Positions 37,290 to 47,234 of a stretch of DNA of 64,000 nucleotides are shown here, one piece after another. Origin of the DNA: CAVZBT01 sp963773605 (GTDB lineage Bacteria > Acidobacteriota > UBA6911). Position numbers and translations under genes: made by a program. The DNA lies in assembly GCA_963773605.1 (NCBI GenBank), contig CAVZBT010000012.1, forward strand, positions 372,001 through 436,000, written 5' to 3'. The first letter of the stretch is position 1; each line of letters opens with the position of its first letter. The notes under the pieces are model-generated. The model did no database searches, was not told the DNA's origin, and saw only the letters and a list, made by a program, of their open reading frames with translations.

Positions 37290-37463
37290 TCAGAATGGGA
37301 ACGGGTACATGAGCCATCCCGCGAGAACCGACAGGAGGACGAAGCAGCCAAACAGGTAGAAGAAGTACTTGACCCGTTCTTGAGTGCCGGTCTTGGCGAT
37401 AAAAGTGAAAACCAGCGAAGTGAACAGGCTGAAGATGACCATCAGGACGAAGTGGCTGTTCAT
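37290..37463 (-). CDS. small two-helix membrane protein
   Basis: A 57-residue ORF begins MNSHFVLMVIFSLFTSLVFT and ends GWLMYPFPF, with two hydrophobic helices (residues about 5-23 and 33-52) joined by a charged loop, AKTGTQERVKY. Its ATG overlaps the stop of the upstream 139-residue gene by four bases (ATGA), which supports it being translated by coupling. I do not recognise the family. Confidence 0.7.
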   Translation of the reverse strand: MNSHFVLMVIFSLFTSLVFTFIAKTGTQERVKYFFYLFGCFVLLSVLAGWLMYPFPF

Positions 37464-37879
37464 GGCTTCCTGCCCATCGCGATGTCGAACGCATCGACCA
37501 CAACCAACATATTCAGCAGACCGGCGACATAGACGAACACATTGCCGAAATCAAAGGTGTAGGCACTAGGCTCTCCCGGCCCGAGGCCGCGGATCCACGA
37601 TACCCAGTAAATCAACCCTGTGCCTGCATCGGCGATGAATTTCAGGCTTGAGAACAGGTCGGAGAAATCCGGGCCGAACAGTCGTCCCTGCAGGCGCAAG
37701 CCGAGGGCGAACATGATTGCGATACTGCCGCAAAAAACCAGGGCCCGGTCCCACTTCTGCAGGAGAGCGTGCCCGAGGCCAGGTATGAGCGCACCGGCCA
37801 GGCAGACCCCGATAGCTTTGATCATGCCTGCTTCGGGCTGAACATTTTGCACCGGCTGGGGTAGGGGTTCGGTTTCCAT
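37460..37879 (-). CDS. DUF6677-like membrane protein
   Basis: The 139-residue protein has a short Pro-rich N-terminus, then IKAIGVCLAGALIPGLGHAL, several membrane helices and the well-marked C-terminal block NVFVYVAGLLNMLVVVDAFD. From memory this matches the DUF6677 family; no function is known. A near-consensus promoter just upstream would start the message within about three bases of the ATG. It is translationally coupled to the 57-residue membrane protein. Confidence 0.75.
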   Translation of the reverse strand: METEPLPQPVQNVQPEAGMIKAIGVCLAGALIPGLGHALLQKWDRALVFCGSIAIMFALGLRLQGRLFGPDFSDLFSSLKFIADAGTGLIYWVSWIRGLGPGEPSAYTFDFGNVFVYVAGLLNMLVVVDAFDIAMGRKP

Positions 37880-37888
37880 AGGTTACGA

Positions 37889-37917
37889 ATGTTACGGAAA
37901 GCGTCCGGGGCAGTCAA
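37889..37917 (-). promoter_or_regulatory. predicted promoter of the DUF6677-like gene, probably leaderless
   Basis: On the minus strand TTGACT (37917-37912) and TAACAT (37894-37889) are 17 bp apart. The predicted transcription start near 37882 is about three bases before the ATG at 37879, and no Shine-Dalgarno sequence is possible in so short a leader. Confidence 0.6.
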
Positions 37918-37997
37918 GGTTAAATCATTAGAACGCAAGGGATTCGCCTTGGATCATCTCCGCTGCTGCGCAATGAAGGCCATACACAAGGATTGCC

Positions 37998-39127
37998 ATG
38001 GATCTCGATAATCTTTTACGCGCGATGGTCGCCAAGGGTGCTTCGGACCTGCACCTGAAAGTCGGCTGTTTTCCTCACATCCGCCTCAACGGCGACCTCC
38101 TCCCGCTGGCCGAATACGGAAAAATCAGCCGGGAGGACAGCCTCATGATGGCTTTCTCGATCATGAACAACAAGCAGAAGCAGCGTTTCCGCGATAACGC
38201 CGAGGCCGATATCGGATATGGTTTGAAGGGGTTAGGCAGATTCCGCATCAACGTCTTCCAGCAGCGGGGCTCGGTCTCGGTCGCCATACGCGCCATCCCG
38301 GTGAGCGTGTTGACGCTCGACGATCTGCACCTGCCGAAGGTGCTGGAGAAAATCGCCGCGGAACCTCGCGGCCTGGTGCTGGTCACCGGTACCACCGGAA
38401 GCGGCAAATCCACCACCCTGGCGTCGATGATCAACTATGTCAACGAACGAATGACGCGTCACATCATCACGGTGGAAGACCCGATCGAGTTCCAGCACAC
38501 CGACCGCATGAGCATTATCAGCCAGCGCGAAGTGTCGGTCGATGCGGCCAGTTTCGGGGCCGCCCTGCGCAGCGCGCTGCGCCAGGACCCGGACGTCATC
38601 CTGGTCGGCGAAATGCGCGACCTGGAAACCATTGAGACCGCTCTGCTTGCGGCAGAAACCGGCCACCTCGTCTTCAGTACTCTGCACACTCTGGACGCGA
38701 TCGAGACCATCAACCGCATCATCGCCGTCTTCCCGTCGCACCAGCAGCGACAGATCCGGATGCAATTGGCCATGGTGCTCGAAGGCGGTGATCTCGATGC
38801 GCCTCATCCGACGTTCGGACACGGCCGGCCGCGTCCCCGCAGTCGAGGTCATGGTGGTCACCGAGTACATCCGCAACTGTATCCTGGACCAGGAGAAGAC
38901 CCGACTCGATCCGGCAGGCGATTGCGGCTGGGACCTCGCAGTACGGCATGCAGACCTTCGATCAATCCATTTACGAACACTACAAGGCAGGGCGCGTTTC
39001 CTACGAAGATGCGCTAAACTACGCGAGCAACCCGGACGAATTCAAGTTGCGGGTCCAGGGCATCTACACCACGAAGGATGCCGCCATCGAAGCCATGGAG
39101 AAGGAGCTCGCGGGCCAGAGTTCGTGA
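37998..39127 (+). CDS. pilT: type IV pilus retraction ATPase PilT, two frameshifts in this sequence
   Basis: About 375 residues after frame repair: N-terminal PAS-like domain (GASDLHLKVGCFPHIRLNG), Walker A VTGTTGSGKSTTLASMI, Asp box ITVEDPIEFQH, Walker B QDPDVILVGEMRD, His box TGHLVFSTLHT, and the C-terminal part (EVMVVTEYIRNCI and TSQYGMQTFDQSIYEHYKAG). PilT powers pilus retraction and twitching motility from the inner face of the membrane. Extra bases near 38787 and 38920 shift the frame, but all motifs are present. The ATG has AAGGATTGCC upstream. No other pilus gene is in the window. Confidence 0.93.
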
Positions 39128-39625
39128 TCGATCCGGACGTCCAGAAGAAGCTACTCAACAAAGCCGGAGCCCTCCTGGGCCGGAGGCCCCACGCCCGGGG
39201 CGAACTCCGCCTCAAGCTGCTGCGTCACGGCGCGGAGGAGCAGGTCGAGGCCGCATTGGATCGCCTCGCAGGAGCTCAACCTTCTCAACGACGCCGAATA
39301 CGCGTATAATTTCGCTTTTCACCGGGCCAAGCTGGAGGGTTGGGGGCCGCTGAAGATACGCCAGCCCTGCTGCGCCGCCAGGTGGCGCCAGGCCTTGCCG
39401 AGACCGCCCTCGAACGCGTGCGCCGCGACCTTCGGGGACGAGACCACGCTTCAGGAGTACGTCCAAAGGCACTGCCGCAGAACCGGTCTGCCTGCAGACC
39501 GCAAGGGAGTTCAGAAGCTCGTCGCCCATCTGAGGCGGCGCGGCTTTTTCGAAGATCACATTTGGGCCGTGCTGCGACAATTGATACCGGCTGCAGTCTG
39601 GCAGCGCCACGACAGCGGAGACTGA
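39124..39625 (+). CDS. recX: RecX-like regulatory protein, three frameshifts in this sequence
   Basis: A GTG start overlaps the pilT stop (GTGA). After frame repair the protein has about 166 residues made of three-helix RecX repeats: KKLLNKAGALLGRRPHARGE, then ELNLLNDAEYAYNFAFHRAK with GWGPLKIRQALLRRQV, and LVAHLRRRGFFEDHIWAVL. RecX modulates RecA filaments; recA is not in the window. The frame changes near 39268 (+1), 39363 (-1) and 39424 (+1). It precedes alaS by one base, the common recA-recX-alaS order without recA. Confidence 0.82.
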
Positions 39626-39626
39626 A

Positions 39627-42267
39627 TTGCGAAGCAGCGAAATTCGCGAAGGATTCCTGAAGTACTTCGAGACGAAACGACCACAGGATCGTCCCGAGTT
39701 CATCCCTCATCCCGTTCAACGATCCCACCCTGCTGTTCACCAACGCGGGCATGAACCAGTTCAAGGAGGTGTTCCTGGGAAAGGAAACTCGTCCTTACCG
39801 GCGGGCCACGACGAGCCAGAAATGCATGCGGGTGAGCGGCAAACACAACGATTTTAAGGATGTAGGCCACTCACCCCGCCACCATACCTTCTTCGAAATG
39901 CTCGGGAACTTCTCGTTCGGCGACTACTTCAAGGAAGACGCGATCCGCTTCGCCTGGGAACTCGTGACCAGGGACTTCGCGCTCGACCCGAAAAGGTTGT
40001 GGGTTACCGTTTACCGTGAAGACGACCAGGCCTGGGACCTGTGGCACAAGGTAGTGGGCGTGCCCTCCGACAGGATCTTCCGCCTGGGCGAAAAAGACAA
40101 TTTCTGGGCCATGGGCGACACCGGCCCCTGCGGGCCCTGCTCCGAACTGCACTACGATTTCGGCGTAAGCCCGCGTCCCGGGGCACGGCGCGTGCGACCT
40201 CACGTGTCCATGCGGGCGCTGGGTCGAGATCTGGAATCTTGTGTTCATGCAGTTCAACCGCGATGCCGCCGGTGAGATGGCGCTCCTCCCTTCCCCTTCC
40301 ATCGACACGGGGATGGGTTTCGAACGCATCACCACGATTCTCCAGGGCAAGATCACCAACTACGACACGGACCTGTTTCAGCCGCTCCTGGAAGAGATCT
40401 CGCGGCTGGCCAACACCGAGTACGGAGCCGATCCCAACGACGACGTCTCGATGCGCATCATCGCCGACCACGCCCGGGCGGCCACCTTCGCGGTCGCCGA
40501 CGGCCAGTATCCGGGCAACGACAAGCGCGGCTATGTGCTGCGCAAGATCATGCGCCGGGCGGTCGTGCACGGCAAAAAACTCAAGATCGAGGGGCCGTTC
40601 ATCTTCCAGGTCTCCGGCACGGTCACCGAAGTCATGGGGGCCGCCTACCCGGAACTCGTCCAGACCAGGGAGACGGTAGCGAGGGTGATCCGCCAGGAAG
40701 AGGAATCGTTCGCCGACACTCTCGGGAAGGGTTTGCGCGACTTCTATGACCGAACGCGCCGCCTGGCTGCGTCCGGATCCCGCGTGCTGCCCGGGGATGT
40801 CGCCTTTTTCCTTTACGACACCCGGGGCCTGCCGCTGGAGATCATCGAGGACTTGGCGCAGGAGTCCGGTTTCGCGGTCGACGAGGCTGGCTTCGACAAG
40901 GCGCTGCAGGAGCAGCGCGCGCGTTCGCGCCAGGATTATGACGCCGGCAAAATCCGCGGAACAGGTCGCCCAAGCCATCTTCGAGGGCAAGAGCGAGATT
41001 CGTCGGCTACAACTACAGCGCACCGGAGACCGTGCACATCCGGGCCATCCTCGTCGACGGCGAGCGGGCCGAGTCCATCGAAGCCGGGCAGAGCGGAGAA
41101 CTGGTGCTCGATCCGACGCCGTTTTATGCCGAAGCGGGCGGCCAGATCGGCGACACCGGAGTACTTTTGCAGGGCGAAAACCGGGCCAGGGTTATCGACA
41201 CGCTGTACCGGGGCACCGCCATCGCCCACCTGGTTGAAATGGAGAGCGGTAGCCTCCAGGTCGGCGACGAGGCCGAGGCTTCCGTGGATCTGGCGATACG
41301 GCGCCTCACGATGAAAAACCACACCGCGACCCACCTGCTGCACGCGGCGCTCAAGAAAGTGCTCGGGCCGCACGTCAAACAGGCGGGCTCGCTCGTCGCT
41401 CCCGACCGGCTGCGCTTCGACTTCACCCACTTCGCCGCCCTGACGCGCTGCCGAGATCGACAAAGTCGAAGACGAGGTCAACGAGCAGATCTGGCTCAAC
41501 TCGCCGGTTCAGACCGAGGTTATGGATCTGGAGCAGGCGCTGGGGTCGGGTGCCGTGGCGCTGTTCGGCGAGAAGTACCAGGAACATGTCCGCGTCGTGG
41601 AGGTCCCCGGGTTCAGCAAGGAACTGTGCGGCGGCACCCACGTTCCTGCCACGGGAACGATCGGCACGTTCAAGATCGTCTCCGAGGCCGGCATCGCCGC
41701 CGGCGTGCGCCGCATCGAGGCGATCACCGGCCCGGCCGCCCTCGCGCGCTTCCGCGCAGACGAGCATCTGCTCGAATACGTCCAGAGCGAATATAAAATC
41801 GGGCGACAGGAGATACCCGGGCTCATCGAGAAACTACAGGGGCAGATCCGCGAGCTGCAACGCCAGATCGGGGATCTCAAAATGCAGCAGGCGCGGCTCG
41901 GCCACATCGGGCATTCTGGCGCAGGCGCGCCAGATCCGGGGGGTAAGCGTGCTGGCGCAGGTCCTGCCCGAAACCGACCGCGCCGGCCTGCGGTCCCTTG
42001 CCGACGAACTTAGGCAGAAGCTCGGTTCCGGCGTCGTTATTCTCGGATCTCCGCAGGACGGCAAGGCGGCCCTGGTGGTTATGGTCAGCACCGATCTCGC
42101 CAAGCGCCTCCCTGCGGGGAAGATCATCAAGGAAATCGCTCCCCTGGTCGGCGGTGCCGGCGGCGGCAAACCCGAACTCGCCGAAGCCGGGGGTAAAGAT
42201 TCGTCGCAGGCTGGCCGATGCGATAGAGAGGAGCTTCGGAATAGTTGAAGCTATGCTTGCCTCATGA
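39627..42267 (+). CDS. alaS: alanyl-tRNA synthetase, seven frameshifts in this sequence
   Basis: Repaired length is about 877 residues, normal for AlaRS. Visible blocks: SSEIREGFLKYFE, NDPTLLFTNAGMNQFKE, HHTFFEMLGNFSFGDYFKE (catalytic domain), MGDTGPCGPCSE, GFERI, the tRNA-recognition domain, NHTATHLLHAALKKVLG (editing-site HxxxH), ELCGGTHVPATG (Cys and His ligands) and a C-terminal DHHA1 domain with GGGKPELAEAGGK. Extra bases lie near 39682, 40180, 40950, 40998, 41443, 41910 and 42204. Start is TTG 39627. An enzyme this essential cannot be truly broken unless a second copy exists. Confidence 0.94.
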
Positions 42268-42332
42268 TTCTTAGACTTTTTGCATCCCCCCGTCATCAGA
42301 CTGTAGGCACACGTTGTTGCGCGAGGGGATCG

Positions 42333-43076
42333 ATGCTGAACCGCCCTACGTCCGTAGCCGCCCTTACCCTATTGCTCGCAAGCGCTTGCGCCGCCCCAGG
42401 CTTGGCTCAGACCCTGTACTCGTACGTCGACGAAGGCGGGGTCCGCATCATGACCAACATTCCTCCAAAGGCGTCGGTGCGCGATCTCAAGTTAACCGGA
42501 CCGCCTCCCAGCCCCGCCAAACCGCCGGCGGCCACCTCGCACGGGGCCCGTACTTACGACCCGATTATCGAGAAGTACGCGACCGAGTACCGCCTCGACC
42601 CGTCGCTGATCCGACTGATGATTTCGAAGGAATCGGGCTTCAATCCCAAGGCCGTATCCCCCAAGGGGGCCCGCGGCCTCATGCAGTTAATGCCCGCCAC
42701 CGCCGCCCGGCACGGGGTGCGCGACACCCTGGACCCCGATGAGAATATCCGGGGTGGCATGAAGCACATGAGGAACTTGCTCGACACCTTCGACAACGAC
42801 CTCGCGCTCAGCCTGGCCGCATATAATGCCGGCGAGAATCTGGTGCAGCGCATCGGCAGGGTCCCGAACATTCGCGAAACACACGACTACGTGCGGACCA
42901 TAACCGAAAAATACGGCAAACAGAACATGTCGTTGCAGTTGGGAAACCCCGCGCCCCGCCCTGTGATGTTCCGGTTCACGGACCAGAACGGAGTTCTGCA
43001 CCTGACGAATATTCCGCCCGTGCAGCGCGAAGAGGCGGCTTCGCCCATCGGGGCGACGCCGGGAGAGACGCGCTGA
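42333..43076 (+). CDS. lytic transglycosylase (SLT domain) with DUF4124-like ends
   Basis: The 247-residue exported protein has a signal peptide (SVAALTLLLASACAAPGLAQ), an N-terminal DUF4124-like segment (LYSYVDEGGVRIMTNIPP), and a family 1 SLT domain at residues about 70-195 with the catalytic Glu in RLMISKESGFNPKAVS, then GARGLMQLMPATA and LAAYNAGE. A second segment, MFRFTDQNGVLHLTNIPP, repeats the N-terminal pattern near the C-terminus. It should cleave peptidoglycan glycan strands in the periplasm. An amidase follows directly, so the two may act together on the wall. Confidence 0.92.
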   Translation: MLNRPTSVAALTLLLASACAAPGLAQTLYSYVDEGGVRIMTNIPPKASVRDLKLTGPPPSPAKPPAATSHGARTYDPIIEKYATEYRLDPSLIRLMISKESGFNPKAVSPKGARGLMQLMPATAARHGVRDTLDPDENIRGGMKHMRNLLDTFDNDLALSLAAYNAGENLVQRIGRVPNIRETHDYVRTITEKYGKQNMSLQLGNPAPRPVMFRFTDQNGVLHLTNIPPVQREEAASPIGATPGETR

Positions 43077-43139
43077 GGCCCGGCCGGCGTGGTCCCACTG
43101 CAAGTATCCTAGATTCAATAACTTCCCAAGACAATTTGC

Positions 43140-43168
43140 TTGACAGCGGGCGCCCGTCTGGCTAGAAT
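43140..43168 (+). promoter_or_regulatory. consensus-like promoter of the amidase gene, predicted leaderless
   Basis: TTGACA (43140-43145) and TAGAAT (43163-43168) are separated by exactly 17 bp. A start of transcription about seven bases after the -10 box falls on 43175, one base before the ATG at 43176, leaving no room for a Shine-Dalgarno site. Confidence 0.75.
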
Positions 43169-43175
43169 CCCTATT

Positions 43176-45446
43176 ATGAACCTCCCCCGGTTCGGTCTCC
43201 CCACCGCGGGCCTGAAGTACTCCATCACGGTCGGGGCGATGCTCGCCTGTATTTCAAGTATAGTTATTTCAATGGCTTGGGACCGTGAAGCCGCCGAAAA
43301 AGCCCTTGAAAAAGCCCGTGCCTGGAGGGGGGAGCTGGCCTCGCGCCAGGACGTCCCCAGGGAGCAGTACCTCGGTTGCATCCGGACTTACCAGGAGGTT
43401 TACGCCTACGATCCCCATTACGGGGGAAGCGACGACGCTATCTATGAAGCCGGGGAGCTTTACCAGTTGCTGGCCGAAAAACTGCGTGAGCCGGAGTTCT
43501 TTGCCCGCGCGGCCAAGCTCTATCGCTATCTCTTGGCGGATTACCCCACCAGCCCGCGCTGTCCGGATGCCTTGCTCCGGCTCGCGAACCTCAGCGCCGG
43601 GCCACTGAACGATCCCGAGGGCGCCAGAGAAGCCCGCGAGCGCCTGAAAACCCGGTACAAATCCTCCCCGGCTGCCGCCTCCCTGATAGCGACGGCTAAC
43701 TTTCCTCCCGCACCCGAACGGAAAGCCACGCAAACGGGCCGACCCTCCGAGAGCCCGATGGCGGCCGTCGAGAACATCCGGTACTGGTCGACCAAAGACT
43801 ACACCAGGGTCATCATCGACCTCGACGGGGAGGCCCCGTATCAGAAGACGCGCATCGTGGATCCTGATAGAGTATTTTTTGACATTTTAAATGCCAGAGT
43901 TACGTCGGATTTGTTCAACAAGAAGTTTAATGTCAGCGACGAGTTTCTGCGGCAGATCAGGATCGCGCAGAACCGCAGCGGCGTCGTGCGGGTCGTCTTG
44001 GAGTTTGCCTCGGAGACAGAGTACTCCGTGGTTGAACTGCATAGCCCCTTCCGGATTGTCATCGACGTTCACGGCACGGCTGCCGGCGCCCGACGCGTGC
44101 CTACCCGGGGGGCGCCGCACACCGCCGACCCGGCGCGGGGCTCTGATCCTGGCGACGTGCGGGTGGCATCATCCCCAGCTGCGGCTCCGCCGGCCAGGCT
44201 GCCCGAATTCAAGCCTCTGCCCGACGGCGGCGCACCGGCCGAAGGACAGCGGCCAGGGCTCCGTCAAAAACAGGAGCCGGGGGCAACGACCGCGTTCCCG
44301 GAAAGACCCACCTTTGAGACCATACAGCTCGAGACCTCCGCGAAGAGGCCGGATCCGGCTCAGGCGGTTCCTGCCCTTCCGCAGGAACCGGTCTCGGCAA
44401 AACGGGGGGAATCTGTTTCGGCCTACATATCCAGCCCGCCGCTTCCGATCCTCCCTCCGGTCCCTGAGCCGAAGAGGCCGCCTCCATCCGCCGCGGCGGC
44501 CGACGCCGCTGCCCCGCGGCGCAAACCTGCCGATCCGCGGGGCGACGGTACGGTCGACCTGGGTTCAACCGGCTCGCCGCCTGCGCACGAACCCGTCCGT
44601 GCCCTGCCGTTGCCCAAGCCGGCAGCCGTCACCGTCCGGGCTCCGGACGTGCCGCCCCCCCCTGTGGTATCAGATTCCGCGCCCAGGCCCGCCTCCCCGA
44701 CCAGCATGGGCAACCGCACGATGACGCGCATGCTCGGCCTGAAGATAGGCCGGATTGTCATCGACCCTGGCCACGGGGGTCACGACACGGGTACGATTGG
44801 CCGTGGCGGACTGCGCGAGAAGGATCTCGTCCTGGGAGTGGCGCTGGAGTTACGCAGGCTGTTGGAAGACAAGTTGGGAAGCGAAGTGATTCTCACGCGC
44901 GACGCGGATGTGTTCGTGCCGCTCGAGGATAGAACCGCGATCGCCAACGACCGCAAAGCCGACTTGTTTGTGTCGATTCATGCAAACTCGGCCAGCAACA
45001 AGAATACCAGCGGGGTAGAAACGTACTTCCTCAATTTCGCCCGCAGCGCGGCCGATCGCGAGATCGCCGCAAGGGAAAACGCGACGTCAGCCCGGAGTAT
45101 CCACGAGTTGCAGGACTTGGTCAGGAAGATCGCTCTGGCGGAAAAATCGGCAGAATCCCGGGAACTCGCCGCCATACTGCAGAAAAAGCTGCATGCGGGC
45201 ATTCAGCCGTTGCTGCCCTCTTCCAGGAATCGAGGGGTGCGCAGTGCTCCGTTCGTGGTCCTCATCGGGGCGAATATGCCTTCGGTGCTCGCGGAGGTGG
45301 CCTTCATCAGCAACCCTCGCGACGAGAAAACGCTCAGAAAAGAGGACAGCGCGCAGAGGGTGGCCAAGGCGCTCTTCTCAGGTATCGAGGGGTATACGAA
45401 GACTCTGGGTGGCGATGTCGCTCAGGGCCAGTCGAATACAAATTAA
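43176..45446 (+). CDS. N-acetylmuramoyl-L-alanine amidase with TPR-like and AMIN domains
   Basis: The 756-residue protein has an N-terminal membrane/signal helix (residues about 14-33), a TPR-like helical region (to about 165), an AMIN domain (VENIRYWSTKDYTRVIIDLD onward), a 200-residue Pro/Ala-rich linker, and a C-terminal Amidase_3 domain. The latter shows the zinc motifs VIDPGHGGHDTG, GLREKDLVLGVALEL, SIHANS and VLAEVAFISN. It removes stem peptides from peptidoglycan, as AmiC-type enzymes do in cell separation. The 5' end coincides with a predicted transcription start. The next gene begins immediately after its stop. Confidence 0.92.
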   Translation: MNLPRFGLPTAGLKYSITVGAMLACISSIVISMAWDREAAEKALEKARAWRGELASRQDVPREQYLGCIRTYQEVYAYDPHYGGSDDAIYEAGELYQLLAEKLREPEFFARAAKLYRYLLADYPTSPRCPDALLRLANLSAGPLNDPEGAREARERLKTRYKSSPAAASLIATANFPPAPERKATQTGRPSESPMAAVENIRYWSTKDYTRVIIDLDGEAPYQKTRIVDPDRVFFDILNARVTSDLFNKKFNVSDEFLRQIRIAQNRSGVVRVVLEFASETEYSVVELHSPFRIVIDVHGTAAGARRVPTRGAPHTADPARGSDPGDVRVASSPAAAPPARLPEFKPLPDGGAPAEGQRPGLRQKQEPGATTAFPERPTFETIQLETSAKRPDPAQAVPALPQEPVSAKRGESVSAYISSPPLPILPPVPEPKRPPPSAAAADAAAPRRKPADPRGDGTVDLGSTGSPPAHEPVRALPLPKPAAVTVRAPDVPPPPVVSDSAPRPASPTSMGNRTMTRMLGLKIGRIVIDPGHGGHDTGTIGRGGLREKDLVLGVALELRRLLEDKLGSEVILTRDADVFVPLEDRTAIANDRKADLFVSIHANSASNKNTSGVETYFLNFARSAADREIAARENATSARSIHELQDLVRKIALAEKSAESRELAAILQKKLHAGIQPLLPSSRNRGVRSAPFVVLIGANMPSVLAEVAFISNPRDEKTLRKEDSAQRVAKALFSGIEGYTKTLGGDVAQGQSNTN

Positions 45447-46556
45447 ATGAAAACAACCGCACTAGCAGTCTTTGCCGTAGTGGCACTGGCGGCCGGTCCT
45501 GGCATGCTGCCGGGGCAGACCCAGTTTGTGGGACGCGATTTCTTTCCGGCGGAGCTGGAATTCAGAGAGCTCCTGGCGGTTCGATCCGAGACCGGTCCCG
45601 AGGGGGCGGCCGCATTGAAGCACGTTGAGGGCGGGGATCTGATCGATGAGGCCGGCGCCCAGAAGTATGCGCGGCGTGCCTACACGGTTGCGACCGGCGC
45701 GCTGTCCGTTGAAGTCGTCACCATGAAGGACGCCAAGGCGGCCTATTCCGTCCTCACGCTGTTGCGCAAAGCGCCGGCAGTTGCGGGCCCTCCGGGCGAT
45801 TGGACCTCAGGAACCGACACGGACCGGCAGTTCGCCAGGGGCAACATCTGGGTGCGGGTGCAGGGGGATGGCGGCGGCGAGCTGGCGCGACGCGTGGCGA
45901 CTTCCGTAAGCAATCGCATTGGAGCGCGCGAACCCGCAGCCGTGGCCCTCACGGCGCATCTCTCGCCTGCGGGCTATGATGCCGGGTCGCTGCGCTATTT
46001 TCTTGGGCCGCGCGCCTTCAGCGCCCTCGGCCGGCCCATCGCAGGTGGGGCGGTCCAGTTCAAACCGGACATGGAGGTGGCGCAGGCCGCCTACGCCCTG
46101 ACCAATCAGCAGGGTCTGCTGACGATGGTCAGCTTTCCGACCAGCCAGCTGTCCGAAGAGTATTTCGACCAGGTGGCGAGCACGCTTGCGGCCGCGCCCC
46201 GTCAGGGGGAGAAGGTGTATACCCGCAGGGCGGGGCCGATCCTCGCATTCCTCGAAGGTAATTTCAGCCCGGAATCTGCCGATCAGATCCTTGAAGCGGT
46301 CCAGTACCGATATTCGATCAAGTGGATTTATGACCGGAACAACCGCGGATCCGCTACCGTCTGGGGTATTCCGATGGGAATCCTCGGAACCGTCGTGCGA
46401 TCCCTTGTTTTCACGTCGCTTCTGTGCGGTGCATCGCTTCTGCTGGGGGTGGCGTTCGCCCTCGTTCGCGTTCTGATGAGGGAGTACGCGCCCGGCAACT
46501 TCATGGACCGGCCGGAGCGCACTGAGATCATTCGGCTGAAAATCGATGAGAACTGA
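45447..46556 (+). CDS. exported and membrane-anchored DUF6599-like protein
   Basis: The 369-residue protein has a signal peptide (TTALAVFAVVALAAGPGMLP) and a C-terminal membrane helix (VRSLVFTSLLCGASLLLGVAFALV), with a soluble domain between that includes FARGNIWVRVQGDGG and YFLGPRAFSALG. From memory this resembles DUF6599, a conserved family of unknown function. It starts directly after the amidase stop and its 3' end overlaps the Crp/Fnr regulator by 11 bp, suggesting one operon. Confidence 0.72.
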   Translation: MKTTALAVFAVVALAAGPGMLPGQTQFVGRDFFPAELEFRELLAVRSETGPEGAAALKHVEGGDLIDEAGAQKYARRAYTVATGALSVEVVTMKDAKAAYSVLTLLRKAPAVAGPPGDWTSGTDTDRQFARGNIWVRVQGDGGGELARRVATSVSNRIGAREPAAVALTAHLSPAGYDAGSLRYFLGPRAFSALGRPIAGGAVQFKPDMEVAQAAYALTNQQGLLTMVSFPTSQLSEEYFDQVASTLAAAPRQGEKVYTRRAGPILAFLEGNFSPESADQILEAVQYRYSIKWIYDRNNRGSATVWGIPMGILGTVVRSLVFTSLLCGASLLLGVAFALVRVLMREYAPGNFMDRPERTEIIRLKIDEN

Positions 46557-47220
46557 TTTCATCCGTCGCGTTCCGCTTTTTGCCACACTGTCCGACAGCG
46601 AGTTCCAGAGTATCGAGCACATTTTCCTGGTGCGCAGTTACCAGAGGAACCAGGTCGTGTTCCTGGAGGAAGAAGCCGGGAACTACATGTACATCGTCCT
46701 GTCCGGCAAGGTGAAGGTCACCAAGTCCACGCCCAACGGGAAGGAAACCATCCTGGCCATCCACCGGCAGGGGGATTTTTTCGGCGAGATGGCGCTCCTG
46801 GACGGCAAGACTTCGCCCGCGACCGTTTCCGCCATGGAGGATTGCAGGATCGTATCGATCACCAGCAGCGACTTCCGCCGGTTCCTTATGACCAACGACA
46901 AGGTGGTGCAGCAGATCATCCAGGTGCTCTGTTCAAGGCTGCGCCATGTCTGGGGCCAGATCCAATCGTTGAACTACAGCACGGCCGACGCCCGTATTCG
47001 CGGCGGGATCCTCCAGTTGTCGCGCAAACACGGGGTGGCGGATGCCCGCGGCATCATCATCGACCTGAAGATAACGCACCAGGAACTCGCGGAGATGGTG
47101 GGAACATCGCGCGAAACCGTTACCCGGACGCTGGCCAGGCTCCAAAAGAAAGGAATCATTTCCATGGATCAGCGCCGGATCATCCTGCTCAGCCCGCGCG
47201 CGTTGATCTCCGTCACGTAG
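46546..47220 (+). CDS. Crp/Fnr-family transcriptional regulator
   Basis: The 224-residue protein has an N-terminal cyclic-nucleotide-binding-type domain (VPLFATLSDSEFQSIEHIFL, GDFFGEMALLDGKTSPATV) and a C-terminal winged helix with ITHQELAEMVGTSRETVTRTLARLQKKG. It lacks the N-terminal cysteine cluster of Fnr. The pocket has FFGEMALLDGKTSPATV in the place where CAP has its cAMP-binding Glu-Leu and Arg-Thr/Ser, so cAMP binding is uncertain. It is the last gene of the amidase-DUF6599-regulator group and converges on ftsY. Targets are unknown. Confidence 0.92.
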   Translation: MRTDFIRRVPLFATLSDSEFQSIEHIFLVRSYQRNQVVFLEEEAGNYMYIVLSGKVKVTKSTPNGKETILAIHRQGDFFGEMALLDGKTSPATVSAMEDCRIVSITSSDFRRFLMTNDKVVQQIIQVLCSRLRHVWGQIQSLNYSTADARIRGGILQLSRKHGVADARGIIIDLKITHQELAEMVGTSRETVTRTLARLQKKGIISMDQRRIILLSPRALISVT

Positions 47221-47234
47221 CGGGCGCGGACCGC

